Source of the DNA: Sepiola atlantica
Taxonomy: Eukaryota; Mollusca; Cephalopoda; Sepiida; Sepiolidae
Assembly: GCA_963556195.1 (NCBI GenBank)
Contig: OY744525.1
Location: forward strand, 22,780,218-22,844,217
Direction: 5' to 3'
DNA length: 64,000 bases
Positions 1 to 9,775 of this stretch are shown piece by piece. The notes under the pieces were generated by a model. It did no database searches and was not told where the DNA came from. It saw only the letters and a program-made list of their open reading frames with translations. Both the position numbers and the translations under genes were made by a program. Position 1 is the first letter of the stretch. The number at the start of each line of letters is the position of its first letter.

Positions 1-181
1 AGTTGTGAGTAAGCCTCTCTTGGAGTCTTAAAGGAGCGACCAAGGGTAAAAGACATGATAGTTTAACAAAAACTGTAATAAAGCAAGTAATGCGCTTACA
101 ATAATTAACTATTATTCTTTTGTTCTTTTTATTTACTACCAGGAAGCGATCGTAATTGCTGTCTATGTGATGTATATGTGA

Positions 182-577
182 TTGAACAGGGGCGACGGTT
201 GCAGGCCTGACGGGATGACTGTGTTTGCTTTCCGAGCCGGAAAGCCGCTGATCTGGGACGCCACTTGTTCTGACTCCTTTTCACCAGCAAGGATTGCGGA
301 ATCCGCGGTGAAGCCCGGCACGGCGACTCTGCTCGCCGAAACAAGGAAGCGCGGAAAATATAGCTCGTTCACTGACCGTTTCGTCTTCCAACCAATTTCA
401 GTGGAAACGTCGGGTGTGCTTGGCCCCGAGACTGTTAAATTTTTTCAGGACATTGGAAAGAGGATTTCAATGTCTAGGCACGAGCCCCGTGAGTCAGTCT
501 GGTTGTTCCAACACATCTCCCTGGCTATCGTTCGTGGCAACGCTATGCCAGTAACGGCGGCGTCACTTCCGTTCTAA
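182..577 (+). pseudogene. Retroelement C-terminal restriction-like endonuclease domain, fragment
   Basis: The 131-codon open frame has R8-P9-D10-G11, then W25-D26-A-T-C about 15 residues later. This is the RPD...D layout of the PD-(D/E)XK-like nuclease found at the C terminus of some non-LTR retrotransposons. It continues with a conserved-looking block (AESAVKPGTATLLAETRKRGKYSS split over residues 39-62) and the tail EPRESVWLFQHISLAIVRGN. This protein tail is, from memory, very common in mollusc and cnidarian genomes next to reverse transcriptases. The domain starts abruptly: nothing upstream resembles the rest of a polymerase, so the copy is 5'-truncated. The frame itself is undamaged and stops at a normal TAA. 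The ATG shown is simply the first in the frame and is probably not a true start. An exapted host gene is possible but unsupported. Confidence 0.6.
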
Positions 578-1229
578 TCGTCATCTGTTGACTCTCTCTC
601 CTTCTTTCTCTGACAATTGTTTCAAGCCTTATTGTTTGTTTGTTTGTTTGTTTACTCTTTATGGAATAATTGTAGGTGAGTAAGCAACCTTATATCATTC
701 GTAGACATGACTCATTTGTTTTAAAGTTTGTGATTAGCAATGATGATGCTGAATTGTAATTTGACTATCAGTGTGCGGCTCAAATAAATCCTTGATTCTT
801 TAAAAGTGGTTTGTATAATTAATTGCAGAATTCATGTAAGAAGGCGCTGGGTCTTTGTTTTAGTTCCACAATCCAGCATCCTGTTGTAACAACTGTAGCC
901 TCGGTCAGGAGGTTAACAACAAACGAAGACACGGACACATTCCAAGGTTTTGTTTTAAATTGATTAAGTATTTAAAAGACTACATCAGTATGCGACCACT
1001 TTCTGTTGAGTATGAAATAATACTAAAAAAAGGTTGATATGCCATGAAACGGAAGGACTAAACAGTTTTTTTTTTCTGTTCTTTTTCCCTTCTAAGAATA
1101 ATACTCAGCTTGATTTTCTTTCAGAGAAAGAATCGCGGCTGACAAGACTGCGCAGGCCACCTGCAAATACTTATAGCTGTCCGATTTGTTTGAATGGTAC
1201 AATAATATTAGATGACTATAGCGCTCTAA
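578..1229. other. No gene seen; short (TTTG)n tract
   Basis: This AT-rich spacer follows the endonuclease fragment. It holds a (TTTG)5 microsatellite at about 631-653. I see no coding, RNA or repeat-end signal in the rest. Confidence 0.6.
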
Positions 1230-1932
1230 GATAAAGATAGAGAGAAAAAGAGAGGGAGGGAGAAAGGGAGGGGAAGAGAAAGGGAGAGAGAAAAGGAGGG
1301 GAAGAGAAAGGGAGAGAGAAAAGGAGGGGAAGAGAAAGGGAGAGAGAAAAGGAGGGGAAGAGAAAGGGAGAGAGAAAGGTAGGGGAAGAGAAAGGAAGAG
1401 AGAAGGGTAGGGGAAGAGAAAGGAAGAGAGAAAGGTAGGGGAAGAGAAAGTGAGAGAGAAAAGGAGGGAAAGAGATAGGGAGAGAGAAAAGGAGGGGAAG
1501 AGGTAGGGGAAGAGAAAGGGAGAGAGAAAGAAAGGGAGAGAGAAAGAGAAATGGAGAAAGAAAGAGAAAGGGGCAAAGAAAGAGAAAGGGAGAAAGAAAG
1601 AAAGAAAGAGAAAGGGGGAGAGAGAGAAAGGAAGAAAGAAAGAAAGAAAGAGAAAGGGGGAGAGAGAGAAAGGGAGAAAGAAAGAAAGAGAAAGGGAGAG
1701 AGAAAGAAAGAGAAAGGGAGAGAGAAAGAAAGAGAGAGGGAGAGAGAAAGAAAGAGAGAGGGAGAGAGAAAGAAAGAGAACGAGAGAGAAAGAAAGAGAG
1801 AACGAGAGAGAAAGAAAGAGAGAACGAGAGAAAGGGAGAGAGAACGAGAGAGAAAGGGAGAGAGAAAAAGAAAGAGTGAAAAAAAGAAAGAGTGAAAAAA
1901 AAGAGAGAGTGAAAAAAAGAGAGAGTGAGTTA
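1230..1932 (+). repeat. Purine-only minisatellite (GA-rich tract)
   Basis: About 700 bp are almost entirely A and G on the + strand. The left part is a tandem array built from GGGGAAGAGAAAGGGAGAGA-type units of about 27-28 bp. It grades rightward into simpler AAAG/GAGA repeats and ends in GAAAAAAAGAGAGAGTG blocks. The strand asymmetry is nearly complete, with only scattered T and C. Long open frames on both strands (lysine/glutamate-rich one way, serine/phenylalanine/leucine-rich the other) are by-products of the repeat and are not genes. Confidence 0.95.
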
Positions 1933-2149
1933 GTTCCACACCTATTCAACAACCAACGTGTCAAAGATAGAATCAGCTGAATACATTGATCCACCTTGGC
2001 TCAAATAGCCTTTTATAAAGGTGCTACCTAATTCAACACTGACAATGCAATCTCCCAGAACTTGCATATTTGTCCGGCCGTTCTGTCACTTATTTCCAAT
2101 GAGATGTTTTCTCGACATTGCTACAATACCGGCGTTAGAAAAGTCTCCC

Positions 2150-2265
2150 TGATATAAAACCCTCCTGATAATCTGTATAGGTAGGGTATCATTCCTATCA
2201 AATTTCAAGTCCGTGTGCCTAATAGCCTGAAAGTAGTTAGTGGAGACACACGCACTATTGTAGAG
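2150..2265 (-). repeat. Dispersed repeat family A, copy 1
   Basis: Read on the minus strand, this segment (ACTACTTTCAGGCTATT ... TACCTATACAGATTAT) matches the + strand at about 32610-32710. It is a short interspersed repeat of unknown class. The shared part covers roughly 110 bp with scattered mismatches. Confidence 0.6.
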
Positions 2266-2684
2266 AAAGCAACTGACACCTTCTTCCTTATATAATAAAC
2301 TATTCTATGTAGTAAATCAACAATGACGATGCTAGCCTCGAGGATTACGACGATAGTACAAGTACAGTCTGGCCTTTCCCCGTATACATTACAAGCCAGT
2401 TACCTAAACTGTAACTACCTATTGCATTCTTTACTTACAGTAATAAACCTAATTATATATGTATGTTGGCCGTTTAAATTATTAAATATCTTATCTAAGG
2501 GAATAAAAAATTAAAAAATAAGGCTTTAAAGCACTGCTGAAACTATCCCTTATGACTGCTTCTCTCAGAAAGTGTGAACTGCTTCCAATACCGCCACTCA
2601 AGGGGTTTGAACAGGGTTGCCAGATTTTTAAGGCCAAATTTGGCTTTTTATCAAAAACAGTTTGGACTTTAAAAATTATATTTG

Positions 2685-2895
2685 GCCTTTTTTTTTTCAT
2701 TTGGCCATTATTTTTTTTTCATTTGCCCTTTATTTTTTTCATTTAGCCATTATTTTTTTCATTTGGCCATTATTTTTTTCATTTGGCCATTATTTTTTTC
2801 CATTTGGCCATTATTTTTTTCATTTGGCCATTATTTTTTTCCATTTGGCCATTATTTTTTCCATTTGGCCATTATTTTTTTTCATTTGGCTTTTA
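2685..2895 (+). repeat. Minisatellite, 21-23 bp unit
   Basis: About nine tandem copies of a unit reading CATTTGGCCATTATTTTTTT, with the T-run varying by one to three bases between copies. Small runs of in-frame FHLAIIF/FSFGHYF peptides on several frames come from the repeat. The first copies merge into a T-rich stretch (2688-2696). Confidence 0.95.
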
Positions 2896-3379
2896 TTTTT
2901 CGATTATTTTACATAAATTATTAAAGAAAACGTTATAATTAAGTATTTTTTTAACTTAAAATTACCTTTAAATTCAAATAATTATTTACGCTGTTCTTAC
3001 ACTTTATTAATTAAATGATTTGTACCCAAAAGAAGTGTCATCAGTTCGCGTATGATCTTCTCCTTGTGATTGGTTATAATAACGACATCTGCTATTGGTC
3101 AATTTTTTTTATATTATTTCTTGGACTGATACACGTTTTGTTCTCATGGAGTCTTCATTAAGTTCATTGCATCTGACTAGATTGCAATGTGTATTTATCA
3201 ACATTATGTCTGACACAACAATGTTTACTGATTTTGAAGCCTTTGAACTGCCAATTCGAAAGTTTTCAATTTGACCTTTTTTTTTTTTAATGGATTCATT
3301 CATATTTGTTTTATTTTGGCATTTTTTCTAAAAGTTTGAATTCAAGCATCTGTTATAGTCTGGCAATGAAGCTGACATC

Positions 3380-3600
3380 TGTGCGGTGCTAAAGGAGAAA
3401 AAAACAGAAGGAATGAGAGAGAAAAAAAACGTTTTCAAACTGACCTTACAACTGAAACAACCTGTCCTCATTGCGGAAAGATAGGCAAGTCTGGAATGGG
3501 GTTCATCAGTCATCTCTGCACTCACCGAGGCGTACCATCAGAATCAGAAAACAACGGTCATCTTCATCGATGAGGGGGCAGCCATGATGAACGATGATGG
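3380..3600 (+). pseudogene. Non-LTR retrotransposon 3' end with C2H2 finger
   Basis: In one frame a finger reads CPHCGKIGKSGMGFISHLCTH, with cysteines at 3463 and 3472 and histidines at 3511 and 3523. A single C-x2-C...H-x3-H finger followed by a few residues and a stop is typical of the very end of many mollusc non-LTR retrotransposon polymerases (established family pattern). Everything upstream of about 3430 is frameshifted or lost. The copy is therefore a short 3' relic, followed by ATG/GGT simple sequence near 3585-3617. Confidence 0.55.
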
Positions 3601-4121
3601 TGGTGGTGGTGGTGGTCTGGCAACTACAGGTTTGAAAATCGCTTCGTTGTTATTCAATGCTAAAGAAAGTATTTTACAAGTATTCACTCGTACTATGAAG
3701 TTGAAGCCATGTATTCAATATGAATGGGTTTTTTTTCTCCTCTCAAAAGTATCAGATCGTGGGATTGGAAAAATCGAAATAATTGATCTGTCAGGTGTTA
3801 ATTCAAAACTTGCAGGATCAATTGTTTTGCTTGGCTTACATAATAATTGACTTATTTGGCGGAACTTCGAAATTAGAAACCACCTTAGTTTTTTGGCGAT
3901 GCAGATTATTGTCGATTACAAAATTTAGAGCACGGTTACTAAAAAGAAATTAAAAAAAAACAAACTATTTTCGTGCAATGAAAAGGTTTCCTTCACATTT
4001 ATACCTTCATTATAACATGGGCATTTACTTTATAGGCAGTGTAACTGAAATTCGTCCTTTTTTTTAGAATGTACAGGGTGACCCCATCCCCCGCCCCCAA
4101 AAAATGCCACCCATTGAATCG

Positions 4122-4260
4122 TTAATAAAATGCACAATCCTTTCTGCAATAATTAAGTACAAAGACCTTTTCTTCTGTGTTTAATTTGTTTTTCCATTTA
4201 TTTTTTTCATACATCCTCTCTCCACAGCATTTTATTTTATGATATATCGTGTATTTTATC

Positions 4261-4265
<5 letters not shown>
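4122..4265 (-). repeat. Dispersed repeat family B, copy 1
   Basis: The minus strand (GATAAAATACACGATATATC, then AAAATGCTGTGGAGAGAGGA) matches copies at 12436-12545 and 37370-37470. Each copy runs into an oligo-A/AAC-ending segment. The family class is unknown. Confidence 0.6.
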
Positions 4266-4315
<50 letters not shown>

Positions 4316-4545
4316 GTAAGTTTTTGAAAGGCTGTGGGCAATGTAATTCCGGGTAAGATGCAAGTTGAAAGGAAAGGAACAAAAACAATAACAATAAATC
4401 GAATACGATATAAGACTTACTATTTATTTTTCCTTTTTTTTTCTTTTTTTTCTTACATAACAGCAAGAGTGTTTTAGCTGTTCGTGTGATGTCCGGGTGA
4501 TTAAAAATCACTATTTGATATTTCAAAAACTTACTACTACTATAC
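4262..4545. repeat. (TA)n tract and TAGTAGTAAGTTTTTGA inverted repeat
   Basis: (TA)n runs from 4266 to 4312. It is followed by TAGTAGTAAGTTTTTGA at 4312-4328, whose reverse complement TCAAAAACTTACTACTA occurs at about 4522-4540. The 190 bp between the arms carry T-rich sequence and no gene. The structure looks like a small foldback element beside a microsatellite. Confidence 0.65.
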
Positions 4546-4633
4546 CCAGCAATGTTTCAAGCAAACTACCATTCTCTACTATATATATATATATATATAA
4601 AATTTATTTTAAATAAATAATATTAAATTATTT

Positions 4634-4790
4634 TTACCTACATATGCGTTTCGAGTTTTCGCTCTGATCAGTGCAGGGATGATAATCTCGGACAGTCGCA
4701 CCCCTGCCACAAAATCAACCTAGACTCCGTAAGCAAGCGCTGTAACCATTAGAATGCGAGTCGACTGATCAAATTCTCTGAAATATTTAA
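4634..4790 (-). mobile_element. tRNA-like-headed SINE with hammerhead-like core
   Basis: On the minus strand a tRNA-like head (ATTCTAATGGTTACAGCGCT, resembling an A box) lies at about 4770-4730. About 90 nt downstream come CTGATCA (4665-4671), a GAG/CTC stem (4653-4664) and GAAAC (4648-4652). This resembles a hammerhead core with G8 changed to C. Similar head-plus-core arrangements recur in this window. Confidence 0.4.
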
Positions 4791-5033
4791 AAACGTTCTT
4801 GTAATTAGTCATCTTCTGCACTTCAACTTAACTAAAAAAATGTTTTTACTTTAAAATTGTAATAAAAACAAACATCGTTTAAATCAGTAAACGTTTTACT
4901 AGAATAAAAAACACTCAGTGTATTTCTGACCACTAAACAAATTTAAGTTTTGTTAAATTAAAATTGTAAGACATAAAAAAAACGATTTTATTTTAAACTA
5001 CAATCAATATATCGACAAGTGTTTGATTCAATT

Positions 5034-5267
5034 ATATTTGGATTCAATTATATTTTTAACTATTAAATTCAGACGCAAAGATTTGAGAGACTATTTTTAA
5101 AGAGATACTAAAATTAACTTATTAACTAAATTAACTAAATTATTAATTAACTAAATTAATTATTAAATTAAATTAACTAAATTATTAACTCTGAGATACT
5201 ATTTTTAACCAATTCAGTTATATTTGGATTCAATTATATTTTTAACTATTAAATTCAGACGCAAAGT
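5034..5267 (+). repeat. Direct duplication of a 47-bp AT-rich block
   Basis: The segment at 5034-5080 (ATTCAATTATATTTTTAACT... ending CAGACGCAAAG) recurs almost exactly at 5221-5266. About 140 bp of TTAACTAAATTA-type tandem sequence separates the copies. It is a local duplication with no gene. Confidence 0.75.
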
Positions 5268-5271
5268 ATAT

Positions 5272-5288
5272 TTACAAAAAAAAAAAAA

Positions 5289-5323
<35 letters not shown>

Positions 5324-5372
5324 GAAGAAGAAGAAGAATAATAATAATAAGAAGAAGAAGAAGAAGAAGACC
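5272..5372 (+). repeat. Compound microsatellite (AAT)n/(AAG)n
   Basis: A poly-A run is followed by (ATA)n, (AAG)n, (AAT)n and (AAG)n in turn. The isoleucine/arginine-rich and tyrosine/serine-rich frames here are microsatellite translation. Confidence 0.9.
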
Positions 5373-5387
5373 TCCACTGGAAGAGTG

Positions 5388-5600
5388 CAGAGAATGCTGG
5401 GACCTTGGGGAGGCTTATTGCCACCCAAATCCAGAGAAGACCAATGGTCCTTACCAGCGAGAAATCAATGGTAAGAGGCTGTTGCAATACCGCATCGTTA
5501 TCGAAAAGAGGTGAAGAATACTGGAAATCTGGGGAGGCTTATTGTCACTCAGACTCCAGGAAATACCACTGGTTGTTGTCGGTGAGCAATCACTGACGAT
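5388..5600 (+). repeat. Imperfect tandem duplication, about 124 bp period
   Basis: GGGGAGGCTTATTGCCAC (from about 5407) recurs as GGGGAGGCTTATTGTCAC (from about 5531). The flanking GAATGCTGG/GAATACTGG starts and AGAAATCA/AGCAATCA ends match as well. The two copies differ by many substitutions, so the duplication is old. I cannot name its source. Confidence 0.6.
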
Positions 5601-5865
5601 GACTTGTGGGAGAAATCTTATGAGTACAAATAATAGGAAAGAAAATGAAAAACTCATTTCACTTTTGTATTTGTATTATTTTGATTTCGATCCGCTTATG
5701 TCTGATACATCTCTGCATTGGAATCGCCTCCTAGAAATTATCCATATATATATATATATATATATATATACTTCATATGATGCTTCAAGAAAACTACATC
5801 AACTTCTTATATTTAAAACCATTAATAGGAAACAAAAGCAAGTATTTGGTAAATCAAAAAAAAAA

Positions 5866-6365
5866 AAAAAAACTATTTCTGGTGTAGATTTGAAACGACA
5901 GAATTAGATTGATCCTAAATTTAAGATCCGGTTTTTAGATTGAAAATCCAATTGTCACATGTTAGTACCTCCCAATCATTTTTGCTATAAAAAATACAAT
6001 TTCAGACGCGGAAACAAGATTCACCTGAAAATAGTGCACATCACTACACTGATGCTCGAATACTAAACTTGCAACTTTCTTTTTTACATTTTTTTTATCC
6101 CAGGAAACATAAAATAATTTCCTTTATTCGTACGTTTTCAGTGACCCAAATTACTTTTTCGTATTTGCTTTGAGACTTTAATATTAGAAAATAAATATCC
6201 ATTTAATACAGATATTTCAGTTTTTATTTTTATTTTTCTGTTGGAGTTTTACAGTAATATTGTGAGGTCTTTGAATAAAAATAGTAATATGGAGTTTGTG
6301 GGTGGGAGCAGCAGTTTCTTGGTTTCCTCAATTTTACCGGGCAACATTATTTTGATTAAACATTG

Positions 6366-6408
<43 letters not shown>

Positions 6409-6610
6409 CAATGTTTAATCAGAATAAAATATTATAGATATTACACACACATAGCTACAATGTCACAGAAAATGAAATAGGTAAACGAAAAAAAACAACT
6501 ATTTCTTATGTAGAGAGAGTTTGATTGGTCCTAAATTTAGGATTCAGTTTTTAGTTTAAAAATCGATTAATGTCATATGTTATACCCAATCATTTTTGCT
6601 ATAAACAATC
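5866..6610 (+). repeat. Two direct copies of repeat C flanking a (TA)n hairpin
   Basis: The segment at 5866-5997 (AACTATTTCTGGTGTAGA ... CAATCATTTTTGCTATAA) recurs at about 6493-6608 in the same orientation with about 80% similarity by eye. Between them, TTGATTAAACATTGAAA (6354-6370) and TTTCAATGTTTAATCAGA (6406-6423) form inverted arms around (TA)n. No coding content is seen. Confidence 0.6.
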
Positions 6611-6673
6611 CTGAGGGTAGGATTACTTGGGATTGGTATGGGTTTTAGTCCTGCATTGAATGGGGAAAGCTTG

Positions 6674-6686
6674 CGTGTGTGTGTCT

Positions 6687-6730
<44 letters not shown>
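6674..6730 (+). repeat. (GT)n-(CA)n microsatellite hairpin
   Basis: GTGTGTGTGT is followed by CTCT and then about 45 bp of (CA)n, so the tract can fold on itself. It is simple sequence. Confidence 0.9.
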
Positions 6731-6731
<1 letters not shown>

Positions 6732-7420
6732 TTCATCTTTTATAGATATACATTTATTTAATAAGGCTTTAAACTATAGACTTAAAATATACATTAAGAG
6801 ATAAACACTTTCAAAAAAATCACTCATGCGGAATATTTGAAAAAAAAAAATGTTTCCTGTAAGCCATTTTGTTTTATCTTAAAGTAAAGTTATTAAATTT
6901 GATGGTTTCATCTTTATTAAATTTCTTATGAAAAGTAAGTTGTTTATTTTGTTCGTTAGTTCATCTTTTGTGCGAACAGTTCCTAATAAAAACAGATATG
7001 CATGGATTGCGAACATCACACAGAATTTTGCGGCTTAAACGATCAAACGCGCGCGCTCACATACTTTTTATTGAGTCAAAGAAATCGATAGACGAAGTCG
7101 GAAAACTTGGGAGCAGGGCAGTAACTGACTGTTTTCTTCATATTAAGACATAAAGAGTTATCGCCCCTTTTCACAATTTGAAACATGGCCGGTTTGAAAC
7201 CATAAAAACGAATACAAACACTCACGGTATTATTTTTTTTACACGTATTGTGTATATCTTTATCCAGATCCGGTGCTACCTACACCTGAATACCCGACCG
7301 GGGAGGGGGGGAGAAGACTACAGTTTTATTCTTTTTTAAATTGTATATATAATTTTATAGCCCTATTGTCATCTATTCATCTATTACATATTTTGTACAA
7401 AATGTCCAAATAGTGGATAT
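6731..7420. other. No gene seen
   Basis: AT-rich spacer. The short open frame at 6968-7153 has no recognisable motif or neighbour support and I do not call it a gene. Confidence 0.5.
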
Positions 7421-7762
7421 TGATTTACTCCTCTCCAGGAGTTAGGCACAAGGCCAGTTTTTATCTTACTCCCACAAGTAAGATGTGACCCAAGGTCGGG
7501 TCGGGAAAGTGGCCATTAAAAATTGCCTGGGCGGCCCCGTCGGCATTCCCCGGTAGGGGCGCCTCAGGCAGTAAGCAATAAACTTACTCCTCTTCAAAGA
7601 GGGGAGGCGAAGCCTGAGAGGGTGGACCTCCTAGAACTGCACAGGACAGACCCGTAGACCGGCGTAAATCAAGTCCCGAAGGCCAAGACAATACCAGTCT
7701 ATGGGGTGCAGTATCCATCGGACACAGATACTACACTTTGATCTTAGCCAAAAGGCCAAGAA
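7421..7762 (-). mobile_element. U2-snRNA-headed repeat, full-length copy
   Basis: On the minus strand the element opens with TTGGCCTTTTGGCTAAGATC followed by AAAGTGTAGTATCTGT, which is the 5' end of U2 snRNA including the branch-point-recognition GUAGUA. After about 45 nt it leaves U2 entirely. It continues with GATGGATACTGCACCCCATA, then GC-rich sequence with TCTAGGAGGTCCACCCTC, AGGCGCCCCTACCGGGGAAT and GACCTTGGGTCACATCTTAC, and ends CTCCTGGAGAGGAGTAAAT. The same body is found at 11901-12163 and 53494-53813, and a divergent relative lies at 56090-56385. The true U2 body (Sm site, stem-loops IIb-IV) is absent, so this is a repeat and not an snRNA gene. Confidence 0.85.
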
Positions 7763-7883
7763 CCTTTGAAGGTGGTTATGAGTAGCGCTTAAATAGTGGA
7801 TAGGCGAGACAAAATTACCATTTTATTAAATGTAAAGATTTAATAACCACAAACTTACTATTAGACAAAAGGCATCATTTATA

Positions 7884-8285
7884 TTATTTGATTCATTAGG
7901 ACTACTGTTCTCATCTGACATGTTATTCTCACAAAATTTTAGTCGATATAACCTCTGACCTTCAGATGAGTTTTGTTTAACTCTGCAACAGATAAAAGAG
8001 CTAAGGAATAATCAGTTCTAAGTGACAGTGGTCCGGAGGTTAAAGGTTCAATCGTCAGTGCGGGCGATACTAAGAATATAATTACGAATTACTTAAGACT
8101 TCTACCAGGTCATGGCTGAGAGGATGAGAGCATGGGTGCCGTTCGAAATTTCATACAGATTCCCGAGTTCAACAAGACACATGTGAATAAAGTCGGAGTT
8201 TACATTGTCCCAAATGTTGGAAAAATATATCTAAGATGAGAACAGTAGTCCAAATAATCTAAATTATTAATCCTCATCTAAAAAA
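7884..8285 (+). mobile_element. SINE copy with inverted head (family S)
   Basis: The + strand copy runs from about 8015 (AAGTGACAGTGG, B-box-like AAAGGTTCAATCGTCAGTGC) through TTCATACAGATTCCCGAGTT to AAGATGAGAACAGTAGTCCA and AAAAAAATTCCGAAAC at 8285. It is preceded at 7890-7980 by the reverse complement of its own 3' half (GACTACTGTTCTCATCTGAC, then ACCTCTGACCTTCAGATGAG). Related copies lie at 19640-19965 and 49500-49725. The class is a probable tRNA-derived SINE. Confidence 0.65.
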
Positions 8286-8890
8286 ATTCCGAAACAAATA
8301 CATATTTGCAAACAGACCATACACACTATATAACATGAAATGCATTTTAATACACACCAAATTCCCTTCCACATATGCACGCAAGCAAAAAGAAACAAAA
8401 TGGACCTTAAAACTAAACACACATAAAAATAGTCTGAACTCCGATGTGGGAGTCTTTAATATGTATAATTATTTTACAGAGCAAGAAGAATTTTTGGTTT
8501 AAAACGAAACTTTGTTGGCGAAAGGAATCATTTGCTCTTAATAATATTTCGCTACAAGATGAACGTGCATAGATTAATTTTTAAAAAGACAACAGTTTTC
8601 TTTGCCATTCGATAGAGAGACTATGTGGACTGATTTGCACGTTCAGACAAAGAATGAAGTGATGCACAAAGTTGAACAGTTTTTCACAACGGTTTCATTT
8701 TTATTCATTTTTTTATACCTTTTTTGATGAAGAGCAGAAAATTGATCAGAATATGAAAATTTAAATTATAATAACAATTATAATTTTACATGCTTTTATG
8801 TTTCCAAAAGGCTATTTTTAATTTGTCAAACGTTAAGAAAATCATTATTTTTAGCCACGAAACACACGCACACGCATATTTACTTTTATA
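8286..8890. other. No gene seen
   Basis: AT-rich DNA without recognisable coding, RNA or repeat ends. Confidence 0.5.
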
Positions 8891-8894
8891 CACA

Positions 8895-9590
8895 AAACAA
8901 GACACATTTTCCACTGAGACGTAAGGAGCTACTGTGATTAGGGGCCAGATTTATAGGGGTCAGCCTAAGTGGGGAGTTGTGCAGCAAGATCTTTGTTCAC
9001 ATTACATTTAAATTTCTGTATGTTGATATAGTTGGGCAAACAGGGAGCAGGAGGGGAATACGAAAGGTAAGGGATTCGAGGAAAAAAGCTATAAAGATAG
9101 AAAGTTTTCCGGCATCTGGGGACCTCTACAGTGAAGAGGTGGGATTTTGCTGCTAGTCGGGGATATTTACATTGAGGGGGTACAAGTGCAGTCAGTTTAT
9201 CGAAACACATTCTGTGGAAGTACTTGTAAAATTAGCACAGGGATGCAACATTGCTGATGGGACAGGAGCTGGAGCTTAGTAAACGTATTATGGTAGAGAC
9301 TCTTTTTTTGTACCCTGTCCAAGAGGGAAAAACTAGTGGTTGGCGCACCAGCCCAGATGTGACAATAATACCCCATGTATGAGCGAATAAGACAAATGGT
9401 GACTTTATAAAGATATAGGATACTGGCAGGTGTGAGAAGTTTTCTAGCACGGTAGAGGGAGCCTACCATCTTTGCAGCAGACTTGGCAGTATCTTCTATG
9501 TATTTATTCCAATTCATGTTGCCTGTGAATGTTAGGCCGAGGAGTATATGGAGCACGGTTTCGTGTAGATTAATCTTTATGTAAAAACAT
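8895..9590 (-). pseudogene. CR1/jockey-like non-LTR retrotransposon, 3' end (copy 1)
   Basis: The minus strand encodes the C-terminal part of a non-LTR reverse transcriptase: LGLTFTGNMNWNKYIE, then AAKMVGSLYRARKLLTPASI, LYLYK, and GYYCHIWAGAPTTSFSLLDR. After a frameshift near 9240-9280 it continues with VPRCRKTFYLYSFFPRIPYL. The WNxYIE...LYK...HIWAGAP...LD.VQ...VPRCRRAFYSKSFFPR...WNSLPAPCF pattern is shared with 15709-16251, 16940-17440, 42820-43045 and 56765-56940. All of these copies are 5'-truncated and carry frameshifts or stops. The 3' tail (PNYINIQKFKCNVNKDLAAQLPT, then CACTTAGG) is shared with the 17.3-kb copy. Confidence 0.85.
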
Positions 9591-9599
9591 TGAGATATC

Positions 9600-9775
9600 A
9601 TTAACCAAAAGCACCCATCCTATGATCAGAACTGCCGACAATCAACTATATGATTGTAGGTTGGATTTCTGGCTTGGGATGGGTGCTAGTCTAGCCGCAC
9701 TGAAGAGCTGTAATACAGCAAAACTGTCTGTCTATGGATGACTAAATAAATATAATAATAATAATAAATAATTAA
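9600..9775 (+). mobile_element. Short retroelement tail with hammerhead-like core
   Basis: AGCACCCATCC (9609) and GGATGGGTGCT (9678) form an inverted pair. Downstream, CTGAAGA (9700-9706), a perfect five-pair stem GCTGT/ACAGC (9707-9719) and AAAAC (9720-9724) resemble a hammerhead core with G12 changed to A. The unit ends CTATGGATGACTAAATAAAT followed by (ATA)n. A related unit lies at 40400-40480. The tail form suggests a retroelement 3' end, and a Penelope-like origin is possible. Confidence 0.45.

Noticed and set aside
1092..1994. Long serine/leucine/phenylalanine-rich open frames (up to 300 codons) on the minus strand
   Set aside because: They are direct translations of the purine-rich minisatellite; composition and periodicity follow the DNA repeat.
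2662..2924. Two overlapping 80-84-codon hydrophobic frames that look like membrane proteins
   Set aside because: They are translations of the CATTTGGCCATTATTTTTTT array; several frames are open for the same reason.
7685..7762. A functional U2 snRNA gene on the minus strand
   Set aside because: Only the first about 45 nt match U2; the Sm site and 3' stem-loops are absent and the same chimeric body recurs elsewhere.
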